A DNA stretch of 64,000 bases from positions 1 to 64,000 of the forward strand of contig JAGKQI010000014.1 of NCBI GenBank assembly GCA_018806915.1. The letters run 5' to 3'. Of this stretch, positions 61,328-64,000 are shown piece after piece. Each line of letters begins with the position of its first letter. The stretch's first letter is position 1. The stretch is from Phytophthora colocasiae. Lineage: Eukaryota > Oomycota > Peronosporomycetes > Peronosporales > Peronosporaceae. The notes beneath the pieces are model-generated. The model was not told where the DNA came from. It worked only from the letters and a program-made list of their open reading frames with translations, and did no database searches. The position numbers and the translations under genes were made by a program.

Positions 61328-62433
61328 ATGGCAAATTTGGCAATGACAAACCAACGAATTGGTAACTGCACTGAGATTTCTGTCCTACCAAAAAAAAAGC
61401 TCTGCCGTATTCATGGCGCAAACCTGTTCACTCATCAAAACGCAAGCAACAGAGAACGTCATCGCGACATTTTAATACGAAAGATGATTGATTTTCCGCC
61501 CTTGGACAGCCAGCAAAGGAGACTGCGAGAATACCGACGTCAGCAGAAGGCCATGCGTAAGGAACACCTCCGTCAAGAAGCTTCGTTACTTCGAGAGTTA
61601 ACCGCCTTGCAACTGTCGAAGAAGAAGGAAGTTGCCAAAAGTGATGCCACTCGACCACATAATTGTTTACTGCTACGAGATCTCTACTGGACTATCCGCG
61701 ATATTGTCGGCGGGCAATTAAGCGCTGCGATGGCTTTAGTCAGGAGTCCTTACAACCAACGCGTTGGTTGTTCCACCAGTGCTGAAAACTACGCCGTGTA
61801 TCTTCGGGCGTATATCGGGGCTGGACCCGAGTTTCCAGATCACAAACAAGGTTTTTCGAGCTTGTGACGTGTTATTTGCCAGTGAAACCAAATCTGTCCA
61901 CAAGCAAGTGACCGATAATTTAGTGGAGTACTTTTCTCCTCGGTCGAGAGTTGTTCCGCCGATGTCACCTCTAAAAGCTGGGGGTACGTTATGGAGAGTT
62001 GGCTCGCAACACTACCACAACAAGGAAGGTTTCGTACGGTATGAAGACGTTGAAGATCCAGAAAATACGCTAATCGAGAGCTTCATCGACTCAAGTGTAG
62101 GAATACAAGTGAATGTACGGCAGCACTTTATCGCGTGCCAATTTCAATTCAGCAACCAAGCCTTCATGACCTGGCATTTAGTTTCCGAGCGAATTGGAGT
62201 ATTCAATGGATTGAGAGCAGATGAAACTGGATGGATGAAATTCGACTTCACCGACAGAACGTGGAACGGTGTTTGAAACGTGCGTCTGCCGAGCTCCACA
62301 GAGACGATATTTGATGAATCTGTGGTACGAATTTTACAAAAGTTTGCAACAAATCAGTGAAAACACACTGGACAATGTGGTGACTGTAGCTGAAACAGTC
62401 TTGCTAGGAAAATTGTTAGAAGACATGAAGTAG
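61328..62433 (+). pseudogene. bZIP/START-like family member V, two frameshifts
   Basis: The ATG at 61328 gives MANLAMTNQRIGNCTEISVL. Basic region QQRRLREYRRQQKAMRKEHL, then LRELTALQLSKKKEVAKSDA. A shift near 61820 is followed by FQITNKVFRACDVLFASETK, DNLVEYFSPRSRVVPPMSPL, YEDVEDPENTLIESFID, QFQFSNQAFMTWHLVSERIG and VFNGLRADETGWMKFDF. A second shift near 62265 leads to GTVFETCVCRAPQRRYLMNL and the tail VLLGKLLEDMK, stop at 62433. Here VVWR is FMTWH and EGEG is ERIG. The gene starts 20 bases from divergent fragment U, so their starts are head-to-head. Confidence 0.78.
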
Positions 62434-62607
62434 ATCGTCGGTTAATCTGTTCTGTAACAACGCTGCCACCTCATCCTTACGCAACTGTGTCGAGTCCTAC
62501 TGGGAAGAGTACACACCATGTCTTTCCTTCACGACAACCTGCTCAAGTGCAAAATACATGTTTATCTTGTCAGGGTAAAGTGTAAAGTTATCCATAATTT
62601 ATTGCTA

Positions 62608-63778
62608 TTAGCATTCGATCCCAGTCAAAACGTCGTCAAGCAGCAACTTCCTAAGGCCGCCACAAAATTCAGTTTGTCTTGCTCAAGAGATTCCTGCAGC
62701 AAGTTGTTGAATTTGACCACCTCTGGTTCCTTGTTGGAAGAAATGTTGAATCGCATAGGTAATTGTTGTACACAAACCTCCAGCATCACACCCGTTGCTG
62801 TTGGTCGCAAAATCATCCACGCCGTTTCCTCTGCATGTAGCCCACTGAAAGCTCCTTCACCCTCGGACGACATTTTCCAGACAAGAACCAGTCGATCCTT
62901 CTCCTTGTAAAAGCGAGAGATAAATCTCTGCACTAATTGTCCAATATTCATCGACGTCAGGACGCGCGACTTGATGAAAACATCGTCGTCCGGTGCTATC
63001 TCGTAGCCTCCAAACGCGGGCTTTTCTTGCTCGTGGACGACCGCCCACAAGGCCTCGCATGTCTTGTCAAAGCTGTAGGGCAGTGCTACCTTTGTCACGT
63101 GGTGATAAAGGCTCACTTCTCCATCTTCCTGCCGCCGCTGGGTTGAAGTGTACGTCGTTTCTTGTAGACTTGGCATGCTGTAAAGTCCATGATGATGTCT
63201 ACGCGAGCGTAGCAGCCTTCAAGTTGTTGCAAGTAGGTCATATAGAGAGCGCTGGTCTTTTAGTGCTGCATCGGGATGTCGTTAAGGTCCCCTGCAACCT
63301 GTTGAAGCCCCTTAATGTATTCAGCCTGTTGCTGAATAGCAGCGAGGAGCTTCTTGTTCTCTTCTTCCGAATAAATTCGATGTCCATGCTGTCGATCGGC
63401 TTCTAGAGCCCATTGCGAGTTCGTCAACTGTCGTGTTTTGTGTAAACTTTTGAACTGTTTCCTTCTGGACTTCTGCTCGTTCAGCTGATGCAGCTTCTCA
63501 GTCAACTCGTCCACTTGCTGCTGCAGCTCGTCCCGAAGGGTTTTGAGTTTGTGTCGGTAGCGTTGCTGTCGTTTCTTCTCAACCTCTCGCTTGTGAACGC
63601 GTACGTCGGAGATGATTGGTTTTGTAGCAGCATTGCGACTGACGACAGGAGTAGTGAAGGAGAACGCGGGGTCTGTGGAGCTTCCTGCAAACACCCGAGG
63701 GGTGAGAGGCACGCTGAAATCGATTAGCCCCACGATATCGTCGAACAAGACCTCGTCCGTCGTTATCAAGTCAGTCAT
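62608..63778 (-). pseudogene. bZIP/START-like family member W, nonsense and frameshifts
   Basis: The ATG at 63778 gives MTDLITTDEVLFDDIVGLID, the same start style as K and L; an in-frame upstream ATG at 63889 is less likely. Basic region VEKKRQQRYRHKLKTLRDEL, helix QVDELTEKLHQLNEQKSRRK, and YSEEENKKLLAAIQQQAEYI. A TAA at about 63262 interrupts before YMTYLQQLEGCYARVDIIMD, and a one-base shift follows near 63186. Next RRQEDGEVSLYHHVTKVALP, SFDKTCEALWAVVHEQEK, FISRFYKEKDRLVLVWKMSS and EGEGAFSGLHAEETAWMILR. A last shift near 62655 leads to KLLLDDVLTGIEC, stop at 62608. Closest to member S. Confidence 0.8.
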
Positions 63779-63901
63779 GATCAACTCTCGCGTGTGGTTT
63801 TTCAGTTGTGACTTGTGATGACCGGTGACCTGATCGCCCAAAACCACTCGGAAGTTACAACCTGGCTCTACGTGATCAAATCCCAACACTGTTCATGAGA
63901 A

Positions 63902-63924
63902 ACCAGGTGGTACTACCACCTGGT
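63902..63924. repeat. 23-nt palindrome upstream of member W
   Basis: ACCAGGTGGTA, a central C, then the exact inverse. About 120 bases 5' of the member W start. Could be a dimeric binding site or a small transposon footprint. Confidence 0.7.
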
Positions 63925-64000
63925 ATAAGACTGGAAGACTTGGCGCAATCAAAAACCGAAACATTAACCCTTTTGAAGACACGTACAGGTACTTACTACA

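Noticed and set aside
61505..61560. RRLRE in member V as an RxLR effector motif
   Set aside because: There is no signal peptide, and the motif lies in the basic region shared by the family.

Overview
The window reads as an oomycete nuclear genome, most likely Peronosporales (Phytophthora-like). The reasons are compact genes with few, short introns (73, 76 and 79 bp where I could place them), a lineage-type family of bZIP-plus-START-like proteins of the kind often labelled 'M96 mating-specific-like' in Phytophthora annotations (label from memory, not checked), and an oomycete-style mix of Copia, Crypton, piggyBac, pogo/mariner, hAT and MULE elements. Species cannot be fixed by eye.

Layout. 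(1) 1-12209 is the gene-like left flank: the 5' part of a hAT/DUF659 transposase running off the edge, an intact aquaglyceroporin with a frameshifted tail-to-tail second copy, a very large secreted/multi-pass membrane glycoprotein gene read in many frames, the spliceosomal U5 protein Dib1/TXNL4A and an NME7-type nucleoside diphosphate kinase with a small, easily missed first exon. (2) 12290-34389 holds the first half of a large array of bZIP/START-like genes, intact (22163, 29811, 31426, 32869), single-frameshift or fragmentary. (3) 34390-52444 is a nested transposon complex: a MULE with perfect 40-bp ends inside the last codons of an array gene; a 9.3-kb piggyBac element with an apparently intact spliced transposase; two Cryptons head-to-tail inside that piggyBac; and a foldback element carrying a pogo-type element. 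(4) 52860-63778 is the second half of the array, mostly pseudogenes, with an internal inversion, a head-on truncation junction, a TTAA-flanked insertion and a 49-nt palindrome.

Main result. The array behaves as a transposon trap, and the insertion history can be read at base level. One gene (13609-22016) is split by a 6.3-kb nested block and by a pogo-like element that itself contains a second pogo-like element. Another (23601-26477) is split by a pogo-like element near its start and a mariner near its end. A third (38778 to 34345) is split by the MULE. For the mariner, pogo-B, nested pogo-A' and MULE insertions, removing the element plus one target duplication rejoins an open reading frame.

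Caution. Many frameshifts are single-base changes in homopolymers, and the two tandem Crypton copies differ mainly by such indels. Part of the apparent pseudogenisation may therefore be consensus error; the raw reads decide this.
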